Assembly (NCBI GenBank): GCA_008933615.1
Contig: WBUR01000021.1
Location: forward strand, 1-64,000
DNA length: 64,000 nt
From: a bacterium
GTDB taxonomy: Bacteria; CLD3; SB21
Direction of reading: 5' to 3'
The notes under the pieces were generated by a model. That model worked only from the letters and a program-made list of their open reading frames with translations, did not search any database and was not told the origin of the DNA. The translations under genes and the position numbers were made by a program. Within the stretch, counting starts at the first letter, position 1, and each line of letters starts with the position of its first letter. Of this stretch, positions 43,349-52,434 are shown in pieces.

Positions 43349-44461
43349 TTAGTCGCTCACTTTTCGATACCGTAATACCGAAAGAGTGAGCATGATAATT
43401 GAAAACACAGATAATACAATAACATGAAAACGGATATCGTAAAAACCGGAGCCTTTAAGCAGAATGTCGCGCATGATCTTTATATAATGTGCGACTGGAT
43501 TCAAAAGAGTCATATTTTGCGCCCACTGCGGCATACTTTCGATGGATGTGAAAAGTCCGCCCAACAATATAAAGATGACTATAATAAACCAAGCAATGAA
43601 CATCGCTTGCTGTTGAGTATCTGTGATAGTAGAAATAAATAAACCCATTCCAAGTACGACCAACAAATAAATGGCTGCCGTCCCGAAAACAAGCCAAAGA
43701 CTGCCTACAATTGGAATATGAAAAATCAATTTTGCAACAGCTAATCCAAAAGCAAGAATAAACAATCCCAACAACCAGAAAGGAAGCAATTTGCCTATTA
43801 TAAATTCATATTTTTTTATGGGTGTCACATTTAATTGTTCTATCGTCCCAATTTCCTTCTCTCGCACAATATTCATTCCAGACAAAAAAAGCCCGATCAT
43901 AGATACGAGAGAAACCAGGATCCCCGGTATCATGTACGTTTTGTAATTTAGCTCCGTATTATACCAATATGAATACTCTATTTTGATCACGTTCGGAATA
44001 TTGGCAACCTGAGGTTTAAACTGAAGCTCCTGAGAAAAAGTGCTCACGATATTGGATGCATACGACTGTATCAGCCCGGCTGAATTACCGTCTTCCGCAT
44101 TGATAACGAACTGAACTTTTGAAACGCCGAGCTTATGAATATTTTTTTCAAAGTCTTTAGGAATTTGCAGAATCATCTGCGCATTATTACTTTTAAGGTC
44201 ATTTTCACCAAGTTCATCTGAAAAAGACCGATCAACTAATATAAAATATTTTGAAGATGTAAATTTTTCTGTCATTTTGCGAGAGATCGTACTTTGATCA
44301 CGATCAATCAAGTGAAATCGTACATTTTTGATATCAAATGTTGCGGCGTTAGTCAGGATCAACAACTGGATAACGGGCATTCCGAATATAATCGGGAGCA
44401 TGCCTTTGTTTCGGAATATTTGTAAAAACTCTTTTTGAATGAGAAACCAAATGATGCGCAT
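43349..44461 (-). CDS. ABC-2 type export permease (YbhR-like)
   Basis: 370 aa. The N-terminal helix (about 20-40), an extracytoplasmic domain (about 45-175) and five C-terminal helices match YbhR/YhhJ. The conserved ABC-2 loop SGMNIVREKEIGTIEQLNVTPIKKYE is present. It should pair with the neighbouring permease to form the pore of the drug exporter. Gap to the next upstream permease gene is 7 nt. Confidence 0.9.
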   Translation of the reverse strand: MRIIWFLIQKEFLQIFRNKGMLPIIFGMPVIQLLILTNAATFDIKNVRFHLIDRDQSTISRKMTEKFTSSKYFILVDRSFSDELGENDLKSNNAQMILQIPKDFEKNIHKLGVSKVQFVINAEDGNSAGLIQSYASNIVSTFSQELQFKPQVANIPNVIKIEYSYWYNTELNYKTYMIPGILVSLVSMIGLFLSGMNIVREKEIGTIEQLNVTPIKKYEFIIGKLLPFWLLGLFILAFGLAVAKLIFHIPIVGSLWLVFGTAAIYLLVVLGMGLFISTITDTQQQAMFIAWFIIVIFILLGGLFTSIESMPQWAQNMTLLNPVAHYIKIMRDILLKGSGFYDIRFHVIVLSVFSIIMLTLSVLRYRKVSD

Positions 44462-44468
44462 AAGTCTT

Positions 44469-45575
44469 TTATTGTAATCTTATTTTAAATTTTTTTAGGC
44501 TGACAGCCATAAAAAACAATGTCATTCCGCCTAATATTAACGTTTCCTTCCACAGATACTCCAGACCGATTCCTCTTAGCATAATTCCTTTCACAATAAT
44601 CAGGAACCATTTAGCGGGAACGATGTTACTAAAAATCTGCAGTGGCCAAGGCATCGAGGAAACCGGAAAGATGAATCCCGACAAAATAATTACAGGGAGC
44701 ATCAAACCAGCTAATGCGATCATCATAGCTGTTTGCTGGGTTTTACTTATAGTTGATATCATAATTCCAAGCGACAAAGCAGTAACAACAAAAAGCAGGG
44801 CTTCTATAAAAAACAAAATATAGCTGCCTTTAAACGGGACATCAAACACAAAACGAGCAAGAATAATAATCGTGGCCGTATTAACAAATGACAAAAACAA
44901 ATATGGAAGAACTTTTCCGACAATAATCTCATATGGTTTAAGCGGTGAAACCAAGAGTATCTCCATAGTTCCCAATTCTTTTTCCCGTGTGATTGTTATG
45001 GAAGTCATCAAAGCGGAAACCAACATCAAAATCACAGCAACCAATCCCGGGACAAACATAAAAACGCTTTTGAGTTCAGGATTATAAAGCATCTTTACCT
45101 CTGGAACGATTTGTGGAACTAACTCACCTTGATTTTTCAGGCTCAATTGATATTCTTGAATTATCGATGAAGTATAGCCGATTAACAGGTTTGCCATATT
45201 CGGATCATTGGCGTCAGCGATGATTTGAATATGCGCCTGGCCGTCTCTCAGGAGCCGCTGCGCAAATTCCGGTTCAAATACGATCACTTCTTTTACAATT
45301 CCCTTACGAAATACCGCTTCCATATCCGAATCTTTATTGATGTCGTCCTTAAGCAAGAAATATCCTGAAGAGAGTAATTTTTGCTTTATTTCTAATGTGA
45401 CATAGTCATTGGAATGATCGACGATGGAGATATTCGCGTCATTGATTTCATTGCGAATGGCAAAACCGAACAAAATAAGTTGGATCACTGGCATGCCGAA
45501 AAGAATTAGCATGGTACGTTTATCTCGGAAAATATGATAAAACTCTTTTATGACAAATCCTCTGAAACTTTTCAT
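44469..45575 (-). CDS. ABC-2 type export permease (YbhS-like)
   Basis: 368 aa, paralogous to the following permease: same topology, with the loop TSITITREKELGTMEILLVSPLKPYE and the N-terminal KEFYHIFRDKRTMLILFGMPVIQL. It likely forms a heterodimeric pore with the YbhR-like protein. The start overlaps the end of the ATPase gene by 4 nt (ATGA), so translation is coupled. Confidence 0.9.
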   Translation of the reverse strand: MKSFRGFVIKEFYHIFRDKRTMLILFGMPVIQLILFGFAIRNEINDANISIVDHSNDYVTLEIKQKLLSSGYFLLKDDINKDSDMEAVFRKGIVKEVIVFEPEFAQRLLRDGQAHIQIIADANDPNMANLLIGYTSSIIQEYQLSLKNQGELVPQIVPEVKMLYNPELKSVFMFVPGLVAVILMLVSALMTSITITREKELGTMEILLVSPLKPYEIIVGKVLPYLFLSFVNTATIIILARFVFDVPFKGSYILFFIEALLFVVTALSLGIMISTISKTQQTAMMIALAGLMLPVIILSGFIFPVSSMPWPLQIFSNIVPAKWFLIIVKGIMLRGIGLEYLWKETLILGGMTLFFMAVSLKKFKIRLQ

Positions 45576-46321
45576 ATCGCACCTGCTCTTTGAGGACGCG
45601 CGAGCTTGAGAAAAACATCATCCATCGAAGAAGCCCGGAAGCTTTCTTTAAGCCCCCGCGGCGTATCCAGCGCCGCGATACGCCCATCCACCATAATGGA
45701 AACGCGGTTGCAATATTCCGATTCGTCCATATAATGCGTCGTGACAAAAACCGTTACGCCGTCGGAAGACGCCTCATAGATCAGGTTCCAAAACTGGCGT
45801 CGCGTGATCGGATCCACGCCGCCCGTAGGCTCGTCAAGAAATACTATTTTTGGATCATGGATCACCGCAATGGAAAAGGCCAGTTTTTGTTTCCATCCGA
45901 GGGGGAGTTCGCTGATCAGCATATTACGTGCATGTTCCAATTCAAGTCTTTTCAACAAAGAATCTGTTTTATCGCGGATCTGCAGATCACTGAGGCCGTA
46001 CACACCGCCATAAAAGCGTATATTTTCTTTAACTGTCAGATCTTCGTATAAAGAAAACCGCTGGCTCATATAGCCGATATTTCTTTTGATATTTTCTGTT
46101 TCTTTGAACACGTCAAATCCTGCAACGGTTGCCATTCCCGATGTAGGCGAAAGAAGCCCGATGAGCATACGAATTGCCGTGGTTTTTCCGGCGCCATTAG
46201 CGCCGAGAAACCCGTAGATCTCGCCTTGTTTGACATCAAAAGTAATCTCATTGACCGCAATAAAATCGCCGAAGCGTTTGGTCAATTTTTCCGCCCGAAT
46301 GGCATAAGCAGTATCAACCAT
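45572..46321 (-). CDS. ABC transporter ATPase (second YbhF half)
   Basis: 249 aa. Walker A is GANGAGKTTA, and Walker B lies in KIVFLDEPTGGVD. The signature loop reads LPLGWKQKLAF in place of LSGGQ, the form known for the C-terminal half of E. coli YbhF. It probably pairs with the other ATPase as a heterodimer, with this one carrying the degenerate signature. It starts 8 nt inside the upstream ATPase gene, typical of an operon. Confidence 0.9.
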   Translation of the reverse strand: MVDTAYAIRAEKLTKRFGDFIAVNEITFDVKQGEIYGFLGANGAGKTTAIRMLIGLLSPTSGMATVAGFDVFKETENIKRNIGYMSQRFSLYEDLTVKENIRFYGGVYGLSDLQIRDKTDSLLKRLELEHARNMLISELPLGWKQKLAFSIAVIHDPKIVFLDEPTGGVDPITRRQFWNLIYEASSDGVTVFVTTHYMDESEYCNRVSIMVDGRIAALDTPRGLKESFRASSMDDVFLKLARPQRAGAI

Positions 46322-47234
46322 TGTTATGAGACTCCATTAAAGACATAAAACAATCTTCGATGTTGGGCTCGATCAATTTCATTTCGACCTGCTTTATGTT
46401 TTGTTCCGACAAATAATTACCGATCTCATCGTTCGAAAATCTATTTCTCCGGTCGGTATAATGCAGAAATTCGCCGAATGGATAAACCGAATGGGTGTGA
46501 GGGAATTTTCTAAGCGCAACGATCAGCTCGTGTGTACTCTGAGCTTTAACCGCCAGAAGCGGCCGGTCAAAAGTCTTTACTATGCTTTTCGGGGTATCAA
46601 TTCCAAGAATGTTCCCGTTCTGGATCAACGCGATCCGGTCGCACAAACCGGCCTCGTCCATATAAGGAGTTGAAACCACGATCGTAATCTCCTTTTGCTG
46701 AAGACGTTTCAACATTTCCCAAAATTCTTTTCGTGAAACCGCATCGACGCCGGTTGTGGGTTCGTCCAGAAAAAGAATTTCAGGTTTATGAATTAATGCG
46801 CACGAAAGAGCAAGCTTTTGTTTCATGCCGCCGGATAATTTCCCAGCGCGCCGGGTTTTAAAAGGCTCGATCTGAACATAAATATCTTTGATCAGGTCAT
46901 AATTTTCTTCGACGGTTGTTCCAAAAACGGAAGCAAAAAACTTAAGGTTTTCTTCGACACTCAAGTCCTGATACAAAGAAAAACGCCCCGGCATGTATCC
47001 TATCTGAGTGCGCAGTTTTCTGTAATCCTTTACAACATCCAAACCGTTGACGGACGCTTCTCCATCATCAGGCAAAAGAAGAGTTGTAAGCATTCGAAAC
47101 AAAGACGTTTTTCCTGCACCGTCCGGCCCGATGAAACCGAAAAGCTCGCCTTTTTCAACGGAGAAATTTAAAGTGTTTACAGCAACAATATCGCCATACT
47201 TTTTAGTCAGATTTTTAACGACAACCGCAGGCAT
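46314..47234 (-). CDS. ABC transporter ATPase (first YbhF half)
   Basis: 306 aa from ATG 47234. Walker A is GPDGAGKTSL, with a canonical signature LSGGMKQKLAL and Walker B EILFLDEPTTGVD. The C-terminal 75 residues form an extension absent from the partner. Although an upstream in-frame start at 47300 exists, 47234 overlaps the stop of the preceding gene in TAATG and has the family's typical start (MPAVVVKNLTKKYG). It supplies the intact nucleotide-binding partner of the exporter. Confidence 0.9.
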   Translation of the reverse strand: MPAVVVKNLTKKYGDIVAVNTLNFSVEKGELFGFIGPDGAGKTSLFRMLTTLLLPDDGEASVNGLDVVKDYRKLRTQIGYMPGRFSLYQDLSVEENLKFFASVFGTTVEENYDLIKDIYVQIEPFKTRRAGKLSGGMKQKLALSCALIHKPEILFLDEPTTGVDAVSRKEFWEMLKRLQQKEITIVVSTPYMDEAGLCDRIALIQNGNILGIDTPKSIVKTFDRPLLAVKAQSTHELIVALRKFPHTHSVYPFGEFLHYTDRRNRFSNDEIGNYLSEQNIKQVEMKLIEPNIEDCFMSLMESHNNG

Positions 47235-47638
47235 TATTTCACCAAATCTGTTTGTTTCCGTTGATATAAATAATATCCGGCAAAGCTGATCAATGCCCAC
47301 ACGACTGTCCTTATCGTCATAGCCATGACTGTCCGGTTTTCAAATAATCCTCCAGACCACACATGAATACCGAACGCGATGAAAATCACTCCGGTTGAAA
47401 TGAAAATGAAAAATGCGAGCTTTACGCCCCAGGATCTGATAAACCAAAGCCCGATACCAGACAATATGTAGAGAAAGCCCGCACAGAAATTGAACCACAG
47501 AACAAAAGGAACATATTGTCCTGCAGCCAACCTAGCCTCCCCGTTAAAAAACAATACGGCGCCGCCTTCTTTGATCGTTGCGATACCGAAGAATAAAGCA
47601 AAAGCCGCCAAGATTCTAAAAAAAAGTACATGATTCAT
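47234..47638 (-). CDS. Small four-helix membrane protein
   Basis: 134 aa, four hydrophobic helices, no charged motifs and no recognised family. It lies inside the efflux operon, between the lipoprotein and ATPase genes, sharing TAATG with the ATPase. It may be an accessory subunit. The C-terminus is cytoplasmic by the positive-inside rule (YLYQRKQTDLVK). Confidence 0.75.
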   Translation of the reverse strand: MNHVLFFRILAAFALFFGIATIKEGGAVLFFNGEARLAAGQYVPFVLWFNFCAGFLYILSGIGLWFIRSWGVKLAFFIFISTGVIFIAFGIHVWSGGLFENRTVMAMTIRTVVWALISFAGYYLYQRKQTDLVK

Positions 47639-47652
47639 TTTTGTTTACATCC

Positions 47653-48087
47653 TTATTCAAAAAAATTGCTATAGGAGAATAAGTTCTTTTCCATGACAAG
47701 AACCGCATGTTCGGAGGCTTTCAAGTCATCCTCTTTGAGTGTGTTGAGTTCTTTGATAACCGACGCCAAAAAATTGTGTAATTGTTGATGGGCGTTTCCG
47801 GTCATCGTACATTTTTTGAAAACTAAGTCCAATTCAGTCTGAAGTTGTGAATTAAGACGTTTATAGTCTTCGATGCCCGGACGCGGAGTTTCCGTTTTGA
47901 ATACGGTAACAAGACGTTGTAGCTTGGCGACGCCCTCATTTGTCTGCTGATCCGCCTTCCATTTTTTCCCTTGGTCTAGTTGTACGGGTTCGATCTTGTG
48001 CGAACTTTCATCTTCGCTGTGTTTGTGTTTACAGCTTCCGAGAGAAACGAAGCTGAGTACAATCACTAATGTGAGTAATGTTTTCAT
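47653..48087 (-). CDS. Small lipoprotein in the efflux operon
   Basis: 144 aa. Lipobox SLGSC (Cys19) follows a signal, then a His/Glu/Asp-rich KHKHSEDESSHK stretch that could bind metal. A helical domain with CTMTGNAHQQLHNFLASV resembles FCB proteins found in metal- or efflux-linked loci. Function unknown. Flanked by the HlyD gene (15 nt) and the small membrane protein (14 nt). Confidence 0.78.
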   Translation of the reverse strand: MKTLLTLVIVLSFVSLGSCKHKHSEDESSHKIEPVQLDQGKKWKADQQTNEGVAKLQRLVTVFKTETPRPGIEDYKRLNSQLQTELDLVFKKCTMTGNAHQQLHNFLASVIKELNTLKEDDLKASEHAVLVMEKNLFSYSNFFE

Positions 48088-48102
48088 AACTGCCTCCTTT
48101 AT

Positions 48103-48990
48103 TTAATAAGGTTGTTTAAATTTAATTTCTCCGGGCATGCCGATCTTGAGCGATCCGTCATTGGTCACACGCACCTTCACGGCATACACCATATTTACAC
48201 GCTCCTGTTTGGTTTGAATGATCTTGGGCGTAAATTCCGCCTTAGAGGAAATCCAGCTGATCTCGCCCTCGAGTTTTATGTTTTCCGTTTTGTTTTGGTC
48301 GATCAGAACTTCCACCTTCTCGCCGATCTTAACCTTGGGCAACTGGTCGCCGCTAACGTACACGCGGAGAAACATCGTGGAAAGATCCGCGATCTTGTAT
48401 AGCGGTTTCCCGAAACCGATGACCTCAAAAGGTTCAGCAAATTTCGTTAAAATCGTTCCTTTGACAGGATTGATAATGATGCTTTTCTGAATCTGGTCAT
48501 TGATCTGGCGAATTTGAGAATCCAACGAACGTATATCCGACAAAACCGCTGCGTTTTGTGTTTCGATAGAAGCCATTTGTTTATCCAGCACGTTCAATTG
48601 TCCGTTAATATCGTCGAGCTGTTTCTGCGTTGCCGCGTTCTCTTCGAACAGTTTTTCCAATCGCTGTTTTTCGATCAGCGCAACATTCTTTTGTTCCTGC
48701 ACGACGTCGATCTGAGCGAGAATATTTGCTGACTTTGAGCGGATGCTTTGTTGTGATGCCAAAAGCTGTTCGCGTTTCAGAGCAAGCTGGGTCGTGTCGA
48801 TATAACCCACAACGGCATTAGCATTGAGCGTCAACCCTTCTTCTGCTTCAAAACGAAGCAACTTTCCGCCGGCCTCAGCGGAAATAATGATTTCTGTGGC
48901 TTCGAAGTTACCGTACGCGTCCGATTTATCGTTATTTCCAGAACAACTTATGACGGTTAACAATGTGAGCGCTAAGAATAATTTTTTCAC
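48103..48990 (-). CDS. HlyD-family membrane fusion protein (YbhG-like)
   Basis: 295 aa periplasmic adaptor linking the ABC pump to TolC. A lipobox VISC (Cys16) replaces the usual inner-membrane anchor. The barrel-sandwich/lipoyl parts flank a coiled coil of about 120 residues (approx. 75-175, LKREQLLASQQS ... QIRQINDQIQ). Beta-barrel end FTPKIIQTKQERVNMVYAVKVRV is the HlyD_D23-like region. It is 2 nt from the TolC gene. Confidence 0.91.
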   Translation of the reverse strand: MKKLFLALTLLTVISCSGNNDKSDAYGNFEATEIIISAEAGGKLLRFEAEEGLTLNANAVVGYIDTTQLALKREQLLASQQSIRSKSANILAQIDVVQEQKNVALIEKQRLEKLFEENAATQKQLDDINGQLNVLDKQMASIETQNAAVLSDIRSLDSQIRQINDQIQKSIIINPVKGTILTKFAEPFEVIGFGKPLYKIADLSTMFLRVYVSGDQLPKVKIGEKVEVLIDQNKTENIKLEGEISWISSKAEFTPKIIQTKQERVNMVYAVKVRVTNDGSLKIGMPGEIKFKQPY

Positions 48991-48992
48991 CT

Positions 48993-50243
48993 TTATTCTC
49001 CTATGGTAATGAGGTAATCTCTTTGAGCTTTGATGAGTTGTATCTTGTGTGATTCTAAAGTCAATGATGCCTGATGTTCGGCATTAAGTTCGGTCAGATA
49101 TTCCGACGATGTGACCACGCCGTTATCAAGCTGGCTTGACAACTGTTGCGTAACTTTTTTTCTCAGCGCGATGATATCCTGGTCCAGCTTTATAAGCTCC
49201 TGCAGTTTGTCGATTTCCGACAGGTTTTTATGAGCGGCAATGCTAATGTTTTTTGTAAAAACCTCTTCCTGAGTGATGATTATTGATTGTTGTTGTTTCA
49301 GGATCTCCCTGTCACGGTTATCGGTGTTCCAGTTCCAGAAAGTCCAGGTTGCGCGGAGGCCGGCGATATAGTATTTCTGAAATGTATTGTCAAACGCATT
49401 GATACCCGGACGCGCATAGGATAGCTGGAGGAATGCCGAGACCTTCGGCAAATTGCGCCGGCCGGTAAGATCGATCGAGTGGCCGATCTTTTTTCGTGAC
49501 AGATCGAACGCCGCGTATTCGGGACGTTTTAGTGATGTACCGGAACCGCCGGCAGTAACATCATGGGGGATCGCAAGATTCAGCGATTCGTCCAGCGGGG
49601 TATTGAGTAATTGCGACAAAATATCGATCGAGGCCATTTTGTTCGCTTTGGTCTCTGCTACGGTTTGAGTGATCTTCAGCAGTTCCGCTTCGAGAATGTC
49701 TGCATTGCTCGGGAGTATGGTCCCGTTTTTTACTTTTGATCGGATACTCGTAAGTTTGGTGCGCACATCCTCATCGGTTAACCTGAGTGAACGTTCTTTT
49801 TCCTGCAAGAGCAATACGGAAAAATAGGCCTCATTGACCTGAGTTTTGAGCTTGTAGAGTTCCACCTCAACGGACTTTTTATCAACAACTGTCTGAGCCT
49901 TTTCGACTTCTTTTTGTTTTGAAATGACTCCGAAATCGTAGATAAGTTGATTGGCCACAAGCGAAGCCTGGTACCCGTCTTTATGCTGCTGAGGGATTGA
50001 GACTGTTGGCAGCGAAATTGGAAGTACGGTTACGTCCGACTGATAGGATGTTTGCGCATTCAATGTCGGCTCAGGAAGATATTTCGCATTGAGGTTTTTC
50101 AGACGCAGTTCGAGCATGTTGTCGTACAGTTTGATCTGCTTGCTCAGAGGAAATTGTTCCATTGCCTTTTGATAACACTCCTCCAGCCTCAGGGTGTCTG
50201 TCGGGGGCGAGAGGAAAAACCAGTATAAAAAAAGAATCTTCAT
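48993..50243 (-). CDS. TolC-family outer membrane efflux protein
   Basis: 416 aa. A cleavable signal (KILFLYWFFLSPPTDT is the start, short) leads to two OEP repeats made of long helices: LTSIRSKVKNGTILPSN and EVFTKNISIAAHKNLSEIDKLQELI, with beta-strand insertions. It forms the outer-membrane exit duct for the exporter. The start overlaps the TetR gene stop by 4 nt. Confidence 0.91.
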   Translation of the reverse strand: MKILFLYWFFLSPPTDTLRLEECYQKAMEQFPLSKQIKLYDNMLELRLKNLNAKYLPEPTLNAQTSYQSDVTVLPISLPTVSIPQQHKDGYQASLVANQLIYDFGVISKQKEVEKAQTVVDKKSVEVELYKLKTQVNEAYFSVLLLQEKERSLRLTDEDVRTKLTSIRSKVKNGTILPSNADILEAELLKITQTVAETKANKMASIDILSQLLNTPLDESLNLAIPHDVTAGGSGTSLKRPEYAAFDLSRKKIGHSIDLTGRRNLPKVSAFLQLSYARPGINAFDNTFQKYYIAGLRATWTFWNWNTDNRDREILKQQQSIIITQEEVFTKNISIAAHKNLSEIDKLQELIKLDQDIIALRKKVTQQLSSQLDNGVVTSSEYLTELNAEHQASLTLESHKIQLIKAQRDYLITIGE

Positions 50244-50857
50244 TTTTTGTATAATCCGTTTAATATGAATTGGGTCATTTGTTCTTTTCGTTGTTCGATA
50301 AATTCGTCAAAACCATCATGATCAAGGCCGAAAACAGCGTGTAACATCGGTTTGGCTATAAAAGGGAAAATGCATGACGAAACTATCGTGACCATCAGCT
50401 GCAATGGAGCAATTGGAATATATTTTCCCGTATCAATTCCTTCCTGGATTTGAGTGAAAAATTTCTGCGGACGCAGGAGTGCATTGTTGGCGATGAATTG
50501 TTTCATTCGCTCCGGATTCTGAGTTAACTCATGCAGAACAAATCCGGGGATGTAAGGGTTGGATTTGATAAGATCAATGTAATTATGAATAAGTTTTTTT
50601 ATCTTTTCTTCCAAAGTCAAGTCGGACTCAATTATGGAACCAACCAGCGGCAATATTTTCAGTGCCGCTTCTCTGAAAACCGCTTCAAAGAGCTGATCTT
50701 TACTTCGAAAATAATAATGAAGCATAGCTTTATTGATCTGTGCTTCATCCGCAATTTCCTGCATTCTGGCGCCATCAAAACCCCGTCGATGGAATATTTT
50801 CCTCGCCGCTTCTATTATTTTGTCCTCTGTTTTGCTATCTAAACCATTATTAATCAT
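50240..50857 (-). CDS. TetR/AcrR-family transcriptional regulator (CecR-like)
   Basis: 205 aa. The N-terminal HTH (about 12-58; KIIEAARKIFHRRGFDGARMQEIADEAQINKAMLHYYF) is typical, with a larger ligand-binding C-terminal domain. As first gene of the efflux operon it most likely represses its own operon and senses a toxic compound, as CecR does for ybhGFSR in E. coli. A promoter and repeats lie just upstream. Confidence 0.92.
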   Translation of the reverse strand: MINNGLDSKTEDKIIEAARKIFHRRGFDGARMQEIADEAQINKAMLHYYFRSKDQLFEAVFREAALKILPLVGSIIESDLTLEEKIKKLIHNYIDLIKSNPYIPGFVLHELTQNPERMKQFIANNALLRPQKFFTQIQEGIDTGKYIPIAPLQLMVTIVSSCIFPFIAKPMLHAVFGLDHDGFDEFIEQRKEQMTQFILNGLYKK

Positions 50858-50877
50858 ATGTTTTTAATTAACCTTAC

Positions 50878-50910
50878 GGTCAAATTATATAGTTAAATCA
50901 TTTGGTTAAA
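50878..50910 (-). promoter_or_regulatory. TetR operator/promoter candidate with 13-bp repeats
   Basis: Three heptamers GGTCAAA (50878), AGTTAAA (50891) and GGTTAAA (50904) recur exactly every 13 bp. TATAAT on the minus strand at 50889-50884 sits within this array, with the tetR ATG about 27 nt downstream. Repressor binding here would block the promoter. The remaining gap to 51150 shows nothing else recognisable. Confidence 0.5.
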
Positions 50911-51150
50911 CAGAATATAAAACATAAAACGCTGTTTGTCAAGAAAAAAATTCATCAATTGCAAGTTTTTGTTAAAAAATACCCATGAAGTGTGTTTTTC
51001 GAAAACTGAATCCCAGACAAGTCGATGAGACGGGAAATCATGGCTGAGAACTAAAATATCTATTTGCTTTCTTGTCGCTATTTGGATCGTTGCCAATGCC
51101 CAAAAGTCCAATCTCATTAAGTTACATGCACTAAAATAATATCTCTTAAT

Positions 51151-52434
51151 TTAATAATATACCCTCATCCACAATTCGACACGCTCCTTCATCTGCTTAT
51201 CTCCATACTCCGTCTGACCTCCGCCGACGAGTATGCTTGGCCAAAAAATGAATTCTACGTTCGTAACAGGCTTGTAATTCACTTGTAACGAGAGAAGATA
51301 ACTCTTGTCAGACAGATTGTAAATCGTGTATAGAGACGGGGTGAAGTAAAGCCAGTCAAAAGGCTCGGGATATGTTAGTTTGACGTACAGATAATCCAGC
51401 ATCAGTGTACCGGTTCTAAAGTATGTTTGACTGATACTAAGCGCCTGCTGCGCTGCTAAGAAACTACTATTATCGGCGCTCTTTTGTAAAAAATCGATAT
51501 ATTGTTTGTACTCGTGTCTTTTCAATCCAAGACCGTTATGATAATATTCAGCAATAAGGGTAATATTGAAGGCGTTTAAGTAGCGAACGCCAAACAGATA
51601 TGAGAATTTATCGGCACGTCGAATATTAATGGAATCGTTAAAAATTGTATACCGCGGTGCATCCATGTTGAGGCCTAGCTCACCGTGAATTTCAAAGTTC
51701 TCCCTGACGTTCCGGGCAAAATCCAATCCGTATCTTTTCGTTTCATTTTTACTATAATAAGTCATCAGGTCAATGTCTGTGTCCCATAACAAAAAATACG
51801 TTTTCAACGCAAGATCCGTTTTCTTAAACTCGCCGTATCGGCTATTCGGGATCTCTGAGGAAGGGATCACAGCAAACGTCAGAGCGAAACTCTGCAAGGC
51901 TTCGGATGACAAACTTTTTATGTACTCGACATTGGCCGAAAGCAGTCCTGCTTGTGCAAGTTCCGGGTTTTCAGCGTCTTTCACCGGATTGACAAATCCG
52001 ACGGGATTGAACGCGTAGCCCTTTCCCCAATTGTAGGTGCGCTTTCCCGCCTGCAATGTTGTATTGAAGGATGGATTGTAGCTGCCGTACGCCTCAAACA
52101 AATCAAATCGCATATCGGCATCGTTGTAATAGGTTGCGTGTGTTTTCAAATGAAAGCCGATATCTTTCGTGCGATAGTCGGCATTGAGATAAGGCTCTAA
52201 CCTGTACTGCGAGAGCAATGATGATGACGGACGCTCTTTCAGGAATTGAAGTTTGTATAGCGCCGAGCTTTGGTCCATGTGAAACAGCGTGTATTTCACA
52301 TCGAGGTTGCCGCTCCAGTCAAGTTTTTTTTCATCTTGAGTTTCGGCCGGCGCTCCAGTCGTCTCGACTTGCCCAAACGCAACACCCCATGACACGAAGA
52401 CCAAAATAGATATAAATTTTCCAGCAAGTCGCAT
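51151..52434 (-). CDS. Outer-membrane beta-barrel protein
   Basis: 427 aa. A signal peptide (KFISILVFVSWGVAFGQVE) leads to many alternating short strands and a final Tyr (MRVYY), as in barrel proteins recognised by BAM. The domain looks DUF1302-like, but I am not certain. It overlaps the stop of the LolA-like gene by one base and is the last gene of the Lol-type cassette. Confidence 0.82.
   Translation of the reverse strand: MRLAGKFISILVFVSWGVAFGQVETTGAPAETQDEKKLDWSGNLDVKYTLFHMDQSSALYKLQFLKERPSSSLLSQYRLEPYLNADYRTKDIGFHLKTHATYYNDADMRFDLFEAYGSYNPSFNTTLQAGKRTYNWGKGYAFNPVGFVNPVKDAENPELAQAGLLSANVEYIKSLSSEALQSFALTFAVIPSSEIPNSRYGEFKKTDLALKTYFLLWDTDIDLMTYYSKNETKRYGLDFARNVRENFEIHGELGLNMDAPRYTIFNDSINIRRADKFSYLFGVRYLNAFNITLIAEYYHNGLGLKRHEYKQYIDFLQKSADNSSFLAAQQALSISQTYFRTGTLMLDYLYVKLTYPEPFDWLYFTPSLYTIYNLSDKSYLLSLQVNYKPVTNVEFIFWPSILVGGGQTEYGDKQMKERVELWMRVYY

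Noticed and set aside
45572-46321. The second ABC ATPase as a pseudogene because it lacks LSGGQ
   Set aside because: The LPLGWKQ form is the known variant of the second YbhF half; Walker A and B are intact.
46314-46321. Frameshift splitting a fused YbhF gene
   Set aside because: Both ATPases have proper starts, stops and motifs, with an 8-nt overlap that is typical of adjacent operon genes.
50893-51117. A 74-aa ORF upstream of tetR
   Set aside because: No ribosome site or recognisable protein; it overlaps the tetR promoter repeats.
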